Shown here one piece after another: positions 1-13,100 of a stretch of 64,000 nucleotides of DNA (position 1 is the stretch's first letter; each line of letters starts with the position of its first letter). A program made the position numbers and the translations under genes. Below the pieces are notes generated by a model. It was not told the origin of the DNA and did no database searches. It worked only from the letters and a program-made list of their open reading frames with translations. Source of the stretch: Aurelia coerulea (Eukaryota; Cnidaria; Scyphozoa; Semaeostomeae; Ulmaridae); assembly GCA_039566865.1 (NCBI GenBank), contig CM076960.1:3472001-3536000 (forward strand). Reading direction: 5' to 3'.

Positions 1-46
1 TCAACGTCGGCTGTACCTTTTGAAACTTGGACGGTGACGGTACAGT
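1..46 (-). CDS. MIase-like gene, exon 5 (truncated by window)
   Basis: Acceptor GGTTTAG|AC. With the exon 4 end at 121 it reads CTVTVQVSKGTADV, a beta strand in the place of the domain 1 VVVEAES stretch. The exon continues beyond the window. Confidence 0.4.
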
Positions 47-3000
47 CTAAACCAAAATCAGGATAAATGCTCCCTCCGAGCTTTTAGGAGCGAATGAACC
101 TATTCTGAGCCAGATTCAACCTACCTCTCTTTTTCCAACACTTTTCCATACACAAAGTCCATCTTCACTTTCCTCCTGTGATTTCAAAACTTCTCTTGCT
201 TCTTCAACCCACGTTTTGAGTAGCTCGTCACGGCTCATTCCTGTTTAAAAGTTGGTGAAAAAAATTCAATTTTATTATTCTTATTATGGGTGTCCCAAAA
301 GGTACTCCTGTTCAAAAATCACCAATATTCGACTACCAGCCAATCACGAATTATTTTTTTTATCTCTTTTGTCATTGATCCAAATATATTTTAAAAATGA
401 TAACATGTTTGTTTCAATACTTAAAAGGTATGAAATTGCAGGTTGAAAACCTTTGTTTTGCACTATACTCTTGAAGCAACATCAGGTCTTGCTTGAAAGC
501 CATCATGTTGAGATTTGTTATTATCCTTCAAATCTCAAATGATAGTTTTTGTTTCTCTCTGACAGTTATGACCAAACTAAAAGCAGGGACACCAAAGCAT
601 AGGGCTCAAATCTTTCAAATCTTTAAAAAGGTGGGCGTAAAATTCTATTCCATTTTTCTTTGAATTGAATGGCTTGAAAGGAATTTATGGTACTTTGCTG
701 TAAATGTGCCGTGGAAATTTTTTGATACCTTGATTTTTTCAAAATGGCGGCAATAATAATGACTTTTGAAAAAATTGATGGAAAGTTTTGAAAACATTTA
801 AATCATCGTAAATCCTAAACCAAAGGAAGAAAAATCATATAACTTGCAAGAAAACCATAGTTTATGAAGGCCTACAATATGGTGAAAAGCAGAAATCAGT
901 ATCTTTTCTGGTTTAGGATTTAGAAATTTGATGACGTCATAGCCTCAAATTTAATAAATGCCACCATTTTGAAACTAATCAAGATATCAATAAATTTCCA
1001 CGGCAGATTTACAGCAAAAAGCGCTAAGTTCCTTCCAAGCCATTTAACTTAAACGAAACTGTAATAGAATTTTACACCGAGCTTTTTAAAGATTTGAGCC
1101 CTATGTTGGGACACCAAATGGGGCACATTTTTACTGACTAAAAGCTTAACATACAAACTCATACAAATAGAAATCAATCTTAGTAATCATTGCAGTATGA
1201 ATCAAAACCAGGCACTCCTAAAAAGAGCTAAATTTGATAGTTTTAAAACCAATCGCAAGATCAGCTTTACATGGGAAAATAATTTTGGTCCTGGATCTTC
1301 TTGCCAAAAAAAGGAAAGTTAAAGATCAGCCTAATCAAATTTTGGCAAAATATTTCAAACTGGAGTACTTTTTGGGACAACCTAGCGATCATGCGGGCCC
1401 CTTGCTTGGCACTGGCAATAATTTTGGCAAAATATTTCAAACTGGATTTTGGGGGGTCGCCCCCGGGAAAACTTTTTTGGGACAACCGGTATCATCACAT
1501 TTTCTTGTGATTTTCTGTTTGAAATTAACCAGAAATGGTAAAAAATGTAAAATCATACAGTTTTGATATCAATGATCAAAACATGTCACACAATCGCGTG
1601 TTTTGATGTCCATTTCACAAAATAACAACCAAATCCTCAACAAATCGTGCTGCACAAAGGAGTATTTCATCATGGACTTGCCAGCTGATAATATCAAAAT
1701 CCTTTAATCATGTGGGTAAATTAGCCAAATTTTTATGAATTCTAACAAATTCTTGGCAGTTCTTGTCATAATATAAGCATGCTCTGTACTGCCCTAATCT
1801 TCATAATGTAATATCTTACCTGCATATTCAATATGGAAAATAAGCCAGTAAAATATTCCATCTTTCGCGGTGTTGACTGCAACATCAGATGATTTGGCAT
1901 TTTGTTCCTCGCCAGTGCTTTGCAGTAGAAAATTTGCAAATGAGTGATATGGAATCAAGGGAGTAACTTCTATTTGGACTTGATCCCCCATTTCCTTCAT
2001 TATTGGAAGTGAGAAAGAAAGTTGATCAATCTGTTCTGGGCTTTCTGCTTCTACAACTAAAAGGAACAGAGATGACGTCAGATTGTTGTTTTTTCTCTGG
2101 GACAAGGTAGAACTTCTGCACCAAGCTTAAACTTTCGTAATCATCCTAGGGGACCCTGCGTAAACTTTGTAAACATTCTATGTTCTTCTCTTTCAATATT
2201 CTTTTGCTACTCAATACCTACTTGGGGAGTTGTCCCATTCATTTCCATCCTAGATCTGCCCCTGAGTTAGCAGTGTATATCTTTAGTATTATGATATTAT
2301 GGTATTTCTAAACAAAAAGAAGTCATTTTTAGATTATAGCTAAATAAATAAAGTTTTCAAAATTATTTGTAAGTAGGAACCCTGAATACACTCTTACCTA
2401 CAAACACTTTTCTTTCACCAACAACCTGTAAAAGGCAGAAATATACAATAAAATGGATGTTGTGTCGATATGGCATGATAAGAAGTTAACAAAGTATAAA
2501 CAAAACTTTGACCTGAATTCTTTGCAAAGGTCAAAATCAGAAGTTGGAGAATTTGAGCCAGTACTGAAAGTTTCTTAATATCATCAGATTTTCAGTTCTC
2601 GTTCAGGTCTCTTACCAATTTCTTAAAGGTTTTACTTCTGATTTTTTATATTTCTTAAAGGTTTCTTAAAGAATATTACGGCACTCTGCACCAGGACGGT
2701 TGTCATGATTTGATCAAGTATTTTATGCCTCTTTCAGTCATTTTGCAACCATCAAGTTTTTCTAAATTTGAATTTTCCAATTTTCCAAAGCCCGTATGAA
2801 GGCAAGAAATAAAGCAAATATATTTTGATCTTTTGGCTATCAAGCAAATATTGATTCATTCCAATCCATCCAGTGCTCTTGATGCTATGAATTTTCAAAA
2901 GTGGGAACTTCTTTTGGTTCACCAGGTAGACATTGTTCAATCAAGTACCTCCTAGTAATATGGTGCAGGAAACAAGTGAAAGAGAAGAAAAATTTGCGAA

Positions 3001-3484
3001 GGAATTCCTTTAGCAAAATGAGCTGTTTCTTAAGTTATATTTTCCCAGTATATTGGAGTTGCTTAATTTATTGACGATCAGAGTTGAGTTTCTTATGAGC
3101 GGTATCTTGTGAAAAATACGTGTATTGTATGGAAAGTTTTATTACAGTCCCTGTAAAAAGGCACTGCAGTTACGCTGTTGATCAACACTGTGTACAATCA
3201 ATCAAATAAAGAATCCACTACAATTTTGCTTTAATGATATCCAGCCCACTGATACTGATAACAACGACAATTGTTTGGCTCTTTTAAACTATGGTTGGCG
3301 AAACGAAAAAAAATCTTTAAAAATAATCAATAATTTTAGGCCCGCTTCTCACCTTCCAAATTTCTTTAACCAAACCACTTTGTTTCGCAGCAAGGGCTAC
3401 TTCTGCTTCTTGTAACCATATCTTGAATAACTCTGGCTGGCTAAGGCCTCGATATTCGATCGAAAAACGAAGCAAGAACAACAT
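1..3484 (-). CDS. Partial gene: tandem muconolactone-isomerase-like domain protein
   Basis: Spliced minus-strand gene with exons 3353-3484, 2398-2425, 1820-2056, 121-240 and 1-46 (cut by the window edge), about 187 residues visible. Seen: the product starts MLFLLRF, then a helix with W at 29 (KIWLQEAE), an IWKVVGER turn, a V-rich strand, SPEQIDQLSFSLPI and a terminal QIEVTPLIPY. This order matches the bacterial muconolactone delta-isomerase family (CatC, about 95 residues, ferredoxin-like fold, beta-ketoadipate pathway). After a polar linker a second copy begins (IFYWLIFHIEYAGMSRDELL) and runs off the window. Introns fall at matching points in both copies (GTAG donor context), which supports internal duplication. 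The start ATG at 3484-3482 gives the family's N-terminal strand directly. Catalysis is unproven; an Abm/EthD-type dimeric barrel is an alternative reading. The gene lies 1.6 kb downstream of the lectin gene on the same strand. Confidence 0.62.
121..240 (-). CDS. MIase-like gene, exon 4 (domain 2 helix)
   Basis: Acceptor AAACAG|GA completes a Gly codon and continues MSRDELLKTWVEEAREVL, parallel to the domain 1 helix. Two donors are possible: GAG|GTAGG at 125, which is the stronger consensus, or GTAG|GTTGAA at 121. I prefer 121 because it matches the intron position of domain 1 and keeps frame with the next exon. Confidence 0.55.
241..1819 (-). other. Intron of MIase-like gene with repeats
   Basis: Contains a GGGTGTCCC-type repeat (about 288-597), the long-TIR foldback element 599-1105, and an approximate direct repeat (near 1338-1384 and 1423-1487) around the phrase ggcaaaatatttcaaactgga. 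I see no gene in it. Confidence 0.5.
599..1105. mobile_element. Foldback element, family 1 (about 150-bp TIRs)
   Basis: The left arm begins catagggctcaaatcttt and the right arm is its reverse complement (aaagatttgagccctatg). Similarity runs inward about 150 bp to tcaaaatggcgg / ccaccattttga. The phrase gggacaccaaa lies on both flanks and could be a target duplication. Non-autonomous: no transposase is seen. Confidence 0.7.
1820..2056 (-). CDS. MIase-like gene, exon 3 (end of domain 1, start of domain 2)
   Basis: Acceptor CTTTTAG|TT, donor GCAG|GTAAG. It encodes VVEAESPEQIDQL, SLPIMKEM, QIEVTPL, a polar linker, then the first strand of domain 2 (IFYWLIFHIEYAG). It leaves phase 1. Confidence 0.65.
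2398..2425 (-). CDS. MIase-like gene, 28-nt micro-exon 2
   Basis: A 28-nt exon between TACAG and GTAAG encodes VVGERKVFV plus one base. It joins exons 1 and 3 in frame and supplies the strand expected after the helix. Confidence 0.6.
2426..3352 (-). other. Intron 1 of MIase-like gene
   Basis: AT-rich, with short tandem tttcttaaaggttt copies near 2615-2665. I see no gene or element that I can name. Confidence 0.4.
3353..3484 (-). CDS. MIase-like gene, exon 1
   Basis: Forty-four codons from ATG (context gccaaaATG), ending AAG|GTGAGA in phase 0. It encodes strand 1 and helix 1 of domain 1, with W29 and the IWK motif at its end. No TATA box is evident upstream. Confidence 0.65.
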
Positions 3485-5110
3485 TTTGGCCTTGCTGTGA
3501 GCTTTGGTGATCGTGCTTTCGAAACAACGGGAATCTCGAAAGGTTCCTTGTTATCTTTGTGACTTGTGCACCTGCTTTTCAATGGAATAATGGCGGGAGA
3601 ATTTCAAACCGAGGCTATAGTAACTTCCTGTTTAAAAACAATAAAAAACAATAGCATTCCCTACTAGCTTCACCGGAAGTCCTTTCAGCTGAAGCAGGAC
3701 AAAATGCAGCAGATCCCATGAAAGACTTGGGCGTTGGAGCTGTTTATACCACTTCAGGCTACCGAAATATGCAAGCTTTCACCAAAGAACAATTGGATAA
3801 ATCTATTGGTCGAAACATCCAGCGCACCTTTCTTTTACCTTATATTTCGCTTTGAGAAATAATAATTGAAAAATCCCGCAATAAATATTGAGGTTAACTT
3901 ATCTTTTCGAGAAAACCTTGCATAATTCGGCATCAATATAATATGTCGCAATAATCAATGCGGCATGGCTTCTTAAAGGGGCTGGGTCACGTAACCGTAA
4001 ACAAATCTGTTATCTTTATAATCTATATTGTTGCTCGCACGCGCCGGCACGCGCCCATTGTGTTCTGCACAGATTTTGGTGGATGGGGTGAATCCACAAT
4101 AAAGTTACTTCTAAAAATCCATCAATATCTTTGCAATCTTACAACATATGGTTGTTTCGTTTGGTTCTCTCTGAAGTTCAAGAGTTCATCTTCAAAATAG
4201 CACTTTCATTTTGAGAAAAATAGTAGAAAATCTGTCTGATATGGCCTGTCAAAAAACTGCAAAATCATCGTTTCGAAAGAAGTTTGTTTACTTTACGTGA
4301 CCCAGCCCCTTTAATCAGAAATCTGATTAATCTACCGCACAAACAGAAGATGCAACTGTTGCGAAACTTGCTCTTTTGCACCCTGGTGATCTATATTGCC
4401 AGCCAAGAGTCTTGGAACACATTTGCTATTGTTGCCTTGTTTTGAGATTTCCCCTTCTCCCCCTCAGAACACTGTTGTTCTGTGATGATAAAATGGGGGT
4501 GGTAGGACGATTCGCGACTCTGGTGGAATTCTTGTAAAACAACATTGTTTCGGGAGTGAAGGGGTGGCTAACCATAGCGCACCTAATCGCTATGGTTAGA
4601 ACTACGGATTCTGCAGATTGTCAAGAAGTGTTCCAAGGACTTTTGGCAGGCATTGTACCTTCAGCCTTCCTAAACATATGTCTCGACGATATTTGTTTAT
4701 CTCAGTTAATTTACGAGTCAAATTTCATCAGTTTTTATCCCAAACCATATCGATATTAACGTGCAAAATAGTTTAGCTAGAAATTGGGAAATATTTGGTA
4801 ACATCTGGCGCTTGAGATAAGTGTGGTTCTGAATAGAGAGGGGGTTTGGCTCAGAAGGGAGGGTCTTATTAGAGTGGGGGCTTAAATTAGAGAAGGGGGT
4901 AAACAGAGCTTTTACGGTTTCGTTATTACAGCGTTGTAATGTCGCACTGCAAAAACAAACAAAAAATGGAAAGATGCAAAGAAAACAAGAACTTGCGCGC
5001 GTGATTTGAATTGAAAATGAATAGATAATTATTAATTAAATATTATTATTAAATTATTAATTATTAATAAAGAATTACTAAATATCCTCGTATGGTTTGT
5101 TGACACCAAC
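3485..5110. other. Intergenic region between lectin gene 3' end and MIase-like gene
   Basis: Must hold the MIase-like promoter and the 3' UTR of the large gene. I found the piggyBac-type MITE at 3977-4310 but no clear TATA box and no perfect AATAAA for the minus strand just past the stop. Short ORFs here show no domain. Confidence 0.4.
3977..4310. mobile_element. piggyBac-type MITE with TTAA duplication
   Basis: TIRs AGGGGCTGGGTCACGTAA and its reverse complement, with imperfect pairing continuing inward (gtaaacaaa / tttgtttac). It is flanked by TTAA at 3973-3976 and 4311-4314, the hallmark target of piggyBac transposases. 334 bp, non-coding. Confidence 0.8.
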
Positions 5111-5283
5111 TTATGCTACAGTCAATGTTATTGTCTTCGAATGTGCACCAATATTATTCATGACATTGCATTCGTATGTTCCAGAATCTGATACTTTGAC
5201 TTGAGTCAATTCCAGCATCATGCCAACTTTCTCAATTTGAATATTGAGGACTTCGGAGGCTCGGGAATCGTTAGGCAATGAAC
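5111..5283 (-). CDS. Lectin mosaic gene, last exon (Ig domain, second half, stop)
   Basis: Residues 1854-1910. [20 protein letters not shown] carries the DxGxYxC motif with Cys1892; it ends TLTVA and TAA. The protein stops straight after the Ig fold with no membrane anchor. Confidence 0.85.
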
Positions 5284-7141
5284 CTAAAAATGCAAATGAA
5301 ACCAATATTAAAGGACAAATCTGGGTAGTTCTAGTAAAAGTTGCCAGACAAGCAATCTTGCAAGTCAATAAGGCATCCTCTGTCCTTCAGCTGAATTTCA
5401 AAGAAAGTAAAGTTTATCTGCAATCTACATATTCGGATATTGCAATTTCTAATTGATATTGCAAATCGAGGTTCCACACGTGCGGTGAACGATGGAAAAC
5501 TACAGGGTGTCCCAAAGTAACTGTGCACCGTTTGCCTGAAGATTACGACTAAACGGCAAAAGATTCTTGCTAAACTTTTGCATGATGTACCTATTCAGAT
5601 AGCCAATTAAAGTTTGCTACCAACCCAGTAAAAATCCGTTGACAAATGATGGAGCTATCAGGAGGCCATCTGGAGACCAAATTTGCCTGATCACTGAAAC
5701 CAGCAGTCGGCCATTTTTTTATACTATTTTGCAGCGATAAATAGCTTCATGGATGAAATGAAACAGCAGTCTCCAATGTCATAGCTGTCGTGAAAATTCC
5801 GATAATCATCAAAGAGTTCATCTTTTTCTTACCTCACAGAAACCGTTTCTTAGATCACGTGGAGATACTTATCACTGCAAAATAGTAAGGCAAAATGGCC
5901 GACCGCTGGTTTCAGTCATCAGGCAAATTTGGTCTTCTGAAGGTCATAGCTCTATCATCTTTCAACGGATTTTTACGGGGATGGCAGCAAACTTTATTTG
6001 AACACCTGAAGAGCAACATCATATAAAGGTTTGGCGAGAATCCTGTGCCCTTTTGTTGCAATCTTTAGGCAAACAGGGCACAATTTGTTTGGGACACCCT
6101 TTAATACTTCATGGAATATTTCATACATGACATTTCACCTACTTTACTTTCACCTAATATTTCACCTACAATGACATGTTCTTTGTTCTTTGTTCAGTGT
6201 TTATTTGTTTTATTTATAGACAAGCCTACCTAGCTCATTTTTTGTAAATATTGAGGAATATTTCAAAAACTGTTTTCGGATGATTCAAACTGAATTCTGT
6301 CTCATTGCCACAAACCGACCAATCCTGTTTATGTTTTTTTTTATATAATATATTCCAAATAAAATTTAAATACAGATTACGAACTACAGTACTTACAAAA
6401 TTACTCTACAATACTGCTAGGACAATCAACCCCAGGGAGCAAAAGGCTGTGTCTACCCCGAGGCCATTAAATAAGGATAATAAAGGAAAAGAAATTACTT
6501 TAACTATGCGACAAGAACCGGGTGGCTTATGAAGGGATGGGTAAGTGGCTACAGAAATTCACTCGAATCGACCAGTTTCATGGATAAAATGTAGCGTTAG
6601 CTCAAGAATATGTCTATTTAGTGAAATAGGAAAATCTTTATTGCCATACAATAAAAGTTGTAGTAAAGCTTCATTTGCAAGATTTACATATCCAAGTGGT
6701 CGTATTAATGCATAGATTCCAGCGAGGAGGTCTCGTCTTTGTACATCAAAACCAGGGCAGAGTGTTTATGTTTCTTGGGATATCATGTAGATTAGCCAAT
6801 TTGTGTGCACCTTACTTCTTCACGAAAAGTTTAGGCCATCAAACAAGTAGATAATGGATCGTACCTGCTCGCTTCTTCCATGATGTTTTTGGTGGAGGAC
6901 TGGTAGCTTTAAAGTAGCACTCTAGTGTGATATCCGCTCCAATTTTAACTCCAATTGTCTCTGATGGGAAGACGTTGCTTATATTTGGGGGTGCTGTAGA
7001 GAGAAGAGTCATCAAGGTTTATTCAAAACATTTTTATCATAGCAAAAACAAAAACTACAACAAAATACAATATTCTGTGCCGTTCATAGCATAAATAGAC
7101 ATGATGTCATCTGGCTCTGACTATGGAGCGGCACCAAAACT

Positions 7142-7173
<32 letters not shown>

Positions 7174-10100
7174 CATACATACATACATACATACATACAT
7201 ACATACATACATACATACATACATACATACATACATACATACATACATACATACATACATACATACATTTTTTATTTGTTCTGCAGGTTAAAAGTTCGGC
7301 AGCTCTGAGGAGCTGATGTGGACCTGCAATTAAAAGCTACACTTCATAACAATGGACTAAAGAAATCTAAAATTTGACTTTAAAGTAAAAGTAATCATCC
7401 TTTTTATTAGATATAGTAATGTTTCCCTTAGTAAAGTTAAAATCATTTATGAGCTTGTTGTAACTTTTCAGTTTGTTCTTGAAGACATTTTTATCTTTTG
7501 TTTGTTTGAGTTCATATGGTAAAGCGTTCCATGATCCTCTGTATCTAAAAATGTTTCTGCCAACTTCCGTCTTGAATCTATCTACTTTTAGCTGCATCAA
7601 ATTTCGCGAATTTTCACTTCTTGACAACTTTTCAAACTCTACCAAATCCGTCTTAGATTGATTGTAAATTGTTTGCATTAAGACTGCTATACGTCGTTTG
7701 TAGATATATCCAAGTGGCTCACTTTGCTATTGAGAGGCCTTCTTCCTTAGATGTACTTCAAATCATTCTTGCTGCTCTTCCATGGATGATTTCAAGCTTT
7801 TCGAATTGGGCTGTAGAGCAGTTCCCCCAGACCGACATACAATATGTAATTTTTGAGATGACAGTGGAGAAGTAAATTTTCTCCAAGACTGGCCGTGGTA
7901 GAAACTTCATGCGTTTCAATGCACTTAATTTCTGTGAGAATGCCTTGCATCTGTTTATTTGTGGCTCCCAAGTCAGTCTATTATCAATCTTTACACCAAG
8001 GCAAACAGCCTCACTCACTACGTTAATCACATTTGTCCCAATCATTATTGGTCATTGGTCCAACAAAGGGAGCCTCGCTCTTGCCAGGATGGATTGTTAA
8101 CTTATGTTTTTGGATACACTTCATTCATTGCTATGTTCATTTTACTATTAATCGCTCAATGTTAGCGGCAGTTGTGTCGTCAGCAAAACTTTTCTTCTGA
8201 CAATGATCAGTCCTGTGTACCAGGGCACAATCTCGTTTTGATTGATTCATGCACCAAAGGTGGTAAGTCCCTGAGAAAGGATAGCAAACAGCCCCCTTCC
8301 ATGAACCCAACGCCCATGCTGATTCATGTAGTGGGCGCTATAATGTGCCGATTGAAGATAGATTGATTGATGAGAAAATCTATGCGCTGGCATACAACCT
8401 GTGCTAAGTTGGTTGAGATCTGAGTTAGCCAACGGCTGGTGCCATGGTTCATAGACAGATTACATATTTCGAGCAAAAATAAAGTAAAATTAGACAAACA
8501 AAAGGTCGCTAATTGTTTATTCAAAGGTAATTGGTGCACTGAAGGGTCACTGCGTTTGAAAATTCGTAACAATTACGAGCAATTACGCGAAAAAAAGAAC
8601 ATTAGCAGGGAAAATAAAACGTTTGTTGGGCACATGGAATATTGGAAAATTGAAAAATCTAAAAGCCCTTTGATATAAAAATTCACGAAAGAGTAATTAA
8701 ATCCTCGATGAAATCGTAAAGTATCTCCTTGAACAGCTCATCACACATGAGCAATTTATTCAACTTTCATGAGTCAAGAAATTGTCTTTAAAACGGAAAA
8801 AAAGTTCACAATGCAATATTTCAGAAGAGAAAAAGATGGATTTTTTTTTGCAAATGGGACTTGCAAGAAGAAAGGAAAATTTCGCATATATAAGGAAATA
8901 ATAAATAGCTTGAAAATTGTTTTCTTCTTTGCAAAAGCGGCAAAAAGATAATTAGAAATACTTACAGACACACATCGATATGTTTTGTGATCCAATGCCA
9001 ACAGTATTTGTACCAGTAGGACAAGCATAACATTCCGTTGCAGCATCAAGACCACTGTATGTACCCTTGGCACACGGTTGGCATGGCGATGATGTCTCAT
9101 TCAAACCAGATGGCGAGAAAGTACCAGGTTGGCATTGCGCTGCAAAAAGTACCAAAATATAGCGTATAAAGTGGCATTCTTGCTGACAAAACCTTTGAAA
9201 ATTCCTTTAGAAGCGAGTTAAAATGTTAACAACAAATGTCTGATTGAGACAAGGCGATTTGGAATAAGCTCAAAAACCGACTTAACAGACACTGTTTGAA
9301 GAGCCAATCAGAATGCTTTCTCTCTCTGTTCACCTTGAAGTTATATCAGCTGAGATTTCAATCTTGTCTTTTAAAACATGTTCTAGTGCTCCATTCAGAA
9401 CAATACAAACTGGCCAAAAACGAAACGCGTTAATTACAAAAGTGTTAATTATCAACTTTCCAACGGGGACTCTCAACTGGGGTACCATTTCACAGCGAGA
9501 GAAAGATATTTTGGCAGCTTGAAGTTGAAACAGATTCTATCTCTTCAGCTGATATAATCAAGTAAATGCAAATTTGTAAGTCGAAACAAAGAGACAAACA
9601 AGACAATTAAAGCAATTGATATTATTATTTACCCCCCCCCCCCCAACTCTCAGTTTTGAGTGCGAAACGATAAAGTCACGTGTAACCGCTGTGAAGGCGT
9701 TGTTTGACAAGTGTCTAACCGCTGTAAAGGCGTTGTTTTTACAAGTGTTGCTGTTGTTGTTACAAGTATAAAACTTTGTTTTGAGAATGCGTGACAAGAA
9801 ACGGAGCAAGAAGAAGGGGCGTGATCATGGAGAAAGTAAAGTTGAGGAGCCACCATGAATGAGACTTCGAGCAGTAGCAAGGCCAAACTGGTATGCATTA
9901 TATGCAAACATTAGTTTCTTCGTTTCGATTTGTGTGTGACCTGGCCAAATATGTAATTTAGTTTGTTTCGTTTTTTTTGTACATTGTTATCTTACAACTT
10001 ACATCTTACTTACTTGTCAATTGAGTTGATGAATATATGATATGAATAACAAAATGGCCGACGTGATGTTTTTTGCTCGTCTCGCTGAATGAATGTTCAA

Positions 10101-13100
10101 ACAGCGTTACATCACGTGACATGTCATTCAGACGAATAAGAAGACGCACTTACCAATACAATCCTGGATGCTAGATGCACCAAGTTTGGTGGTCTTTGTG
10201 AATTTTGGACAGTCTTCACAGAATGTTTGGCCCTGATCGTCTTGATAGGTATCTCCGGTACATTTAAGACATTCGGATGCTGTCGCGTTGAAGAATGTAC
10301 CAGCTGGGCAGCTTGCTAAAATTGAAATACACACATTTTTCATAAGAAATTGCTTATAAGGAACTCGACTCTCAGATTGCCAAAAAATTGAAATACCAAT
10401 AGTAGGAAAGTATAACCAAAGAAACTATCTATTTTGTTAAAGAAAATTAAGAAATAAGATATTTGCAGTATTTATTGCTCATAAATACTCTCCATTTAAA
10501 GGTAATGAGTCCATGTAACTACAGCCGCGTATAAACTCTTGTCAAAATATGCTGACGCAATGCTGACGAAGAGCCTCGAAGTGCGCACTGTGATTGGTAG
10601 AATTTAACTGATCACATGCAAAACTAGAATTTAAATTTCAAAACGAGGCTGCCTGCTGTGAGACTTCGGGTTCAACTCTAAAAGCGCAACTGCAAGTAAG
10701 TCATCAGTCTGCTCATATTAGAGCTGGCTATCTTTTTAGTCCCATGGTAAAGTGATCACATGAATTATCACGTGAAAATAACAAAGACGCTGTACTTACA
10801 TGGACACATTACATTTAATGACGAATCAAATGATGTATAGTTTATATGTGTTATGTCACGTGTGTGACGATCAAGAGAAATAGTACCGGTCAGTGAAGGG
10901 TACAGTAACCTTAAATTCTGAAAATGACAACTGTATTGAACTTAAATTTCAATGGCAAGTAAGACCCTGTTTAAACGAGAGAACACGTGATCAATCCCAA
11001 ATTATATTGCGTTTACAAGGGATCGATCCAGGCACCTTTCCACTGATTCCCAGACTCCTTACAAAGGCCTGAGCATGCGTAAAGACTTCGTGCCATTTGT
11101 TGTCAAGGTGACCAAAAGATGCCATTATGAAAACGCCTCAATTTCCTTATTCGGCTTGCCTCGTTTTGCATCCGTGCCAGTTTGGGATCAATCCAGCCGT
11201 TTGCGCGAGGCTCTAACGGGATCGATCCCAAACTGGATCGCTCTGGCAATCGATCCAAAAACTACCACGGATAGCGGATCGATCCCCAGCGATCCCATGT
11301 AAATGTAAGGCCGATCCGGACCAGTTTGGGATGGATCCCGTTCTGGATCGATCCAGTTTTCTCTCATGTAACCGGGGTCTAAATCATGGACCAGAATTGA
11401 ACGTGGAATTCTCGTTCCGATACAAAGAAAGAAACATTGATGCAGCAGATAGAAATGTAAACAATGAAATGAAACCAAAGAAACGAAAACAGTGAAAGCT
11501 ACTTACAACAATAATAATCCGTTGTTCCAAACCAATCATCAACAACAGTGAATTTCTTTCTGCCCTTAGGACAAGCAGCAGTAGCATTGCTTCGTACGTA
11601 TTCTGCAGAAAATTATATTTAATCAACAATGGAGAATACAGACGAGGACGTAAAAATTATGTCTTCATTGTAAGATCGTCAAAGGGATTGGATAAGAAAA
11701 CTGTCCGAGAAATTTGGATTTGGTTATTTTTGATAAGCTGATTTATTGCAACTACTTTACATAAATTCGAAATGCATGCCTTATCTTGGAGATCAAGCAT
11801 TGCACTTTCTTCTAATACAAATAAAATCTCCGTACGTTTAGGATTGCTGTGATAGAAATGGATTCGCAACAAATATTTTAACAGTTGATCTTGCACCCAA
11901 AGATCAGCCAGTCTCTAGATAAAGATTTCTTGTTTTGAATTGAAATTAGCTAATTACAAAAGTATTTCTCTTTTCAAAATATTTGATGCACGAACCGTTT
12001 ATTTGCTTACGTATCTATTATCCAGCTTTTTAAATATCAAGTTCTTGTTCTTGACATAAACAGATTGATAAGTATACGCTCATATCTACTAGCTTACTGC
12101 CTACTCGCTGAACGGCTCGAGAAATTTTCTATTTTCCGCGGGATGAATGCATCTTACCGCGAGATGAATATTCACCTGTATTTCCCGGTATCGGAGTCAA
12201 TATTGTGTTCTATTCTGCATCTGTCTTTATGCAGGACCGTCGAGAGGGGGGGTTGGAGGGGGTAAAAGGTCCGGGGCCCGGGCCTCGAAGGGGCCCGTAA
12301 AAATATCGTTCTACAAAAATTAGTTATTGCTGTAAAATCTTTTTACGGCAACTTTTATGGCATTCTAGCTACCTGCCTTAAACATAGACATAAGAAATAG
12401 TTTTCTTTTGTTTAAAAGTTTTTGTGTCCGTACCTTGCGAGGTCCTTTGGCAAAGTCACCTCGTAAGAGGGAATCTTTTCATTGTTTTCCGTAAAAACCG
12501 CTTCCTTGATCACTTTTTCCGAATATCTAAACAATTTTTTTAAAAGTAGCTTTGTTAAAAAGGGCGTTTCCCCCATTCTCCGAGAGTCTGAAGGGCGTGG
12601 TCCCAGAAAATTTTTTCACAATGAAAGCGTTATTTTGAAGATAAATCTTTCTACTTCAGAGAGAAATAAAACCAAACATTCATATCTTTTACCATTGCTC
12701 GGATGTGATTGCATTTTGGACGATAAGTTTTAGGTGGCTTCGGTGAAGCTATCAAACAAACTGCAGAAAACAATGGACACATGCCTGAAACAATGGTGTT
12801 TGCATATTTGTTTCCAAATTTGGTGATGGAACCCCTTTAAAGAGCCATTGTCAACCAGGGAACAAGGACAGATTTGTAATACAATAGCTACAATTGTATT
12901 TGATTTACTTTCATTTTCATTTTTTTTTTCATTTTAAATTATTTATACACAAAAACCCTTCAGCTAACAAACGCAATACTTAAATAAGAAAATAAATATC
13001 CTAATTACATTAATATAGTCTATATACAGTTAAAGCAAAATCATGTACAGTAATCTATGTAGTAGCAGCTGCTCCTCCAGGGCGTCGTGTTTTAGTTTGT

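Larger units (their letters stand above)
6994..8965 (-). other. Intron between GCC2 and Ig exons
   Basis: Holds the ACAT microsatellite and a LINE remnant; 8100-8960 shows nothing I can name. Confidence 0.4.

Noticed and set aside
7101..7316. HTYI-repeat frames
   Set aside because: Translation of the acat microsatellite.
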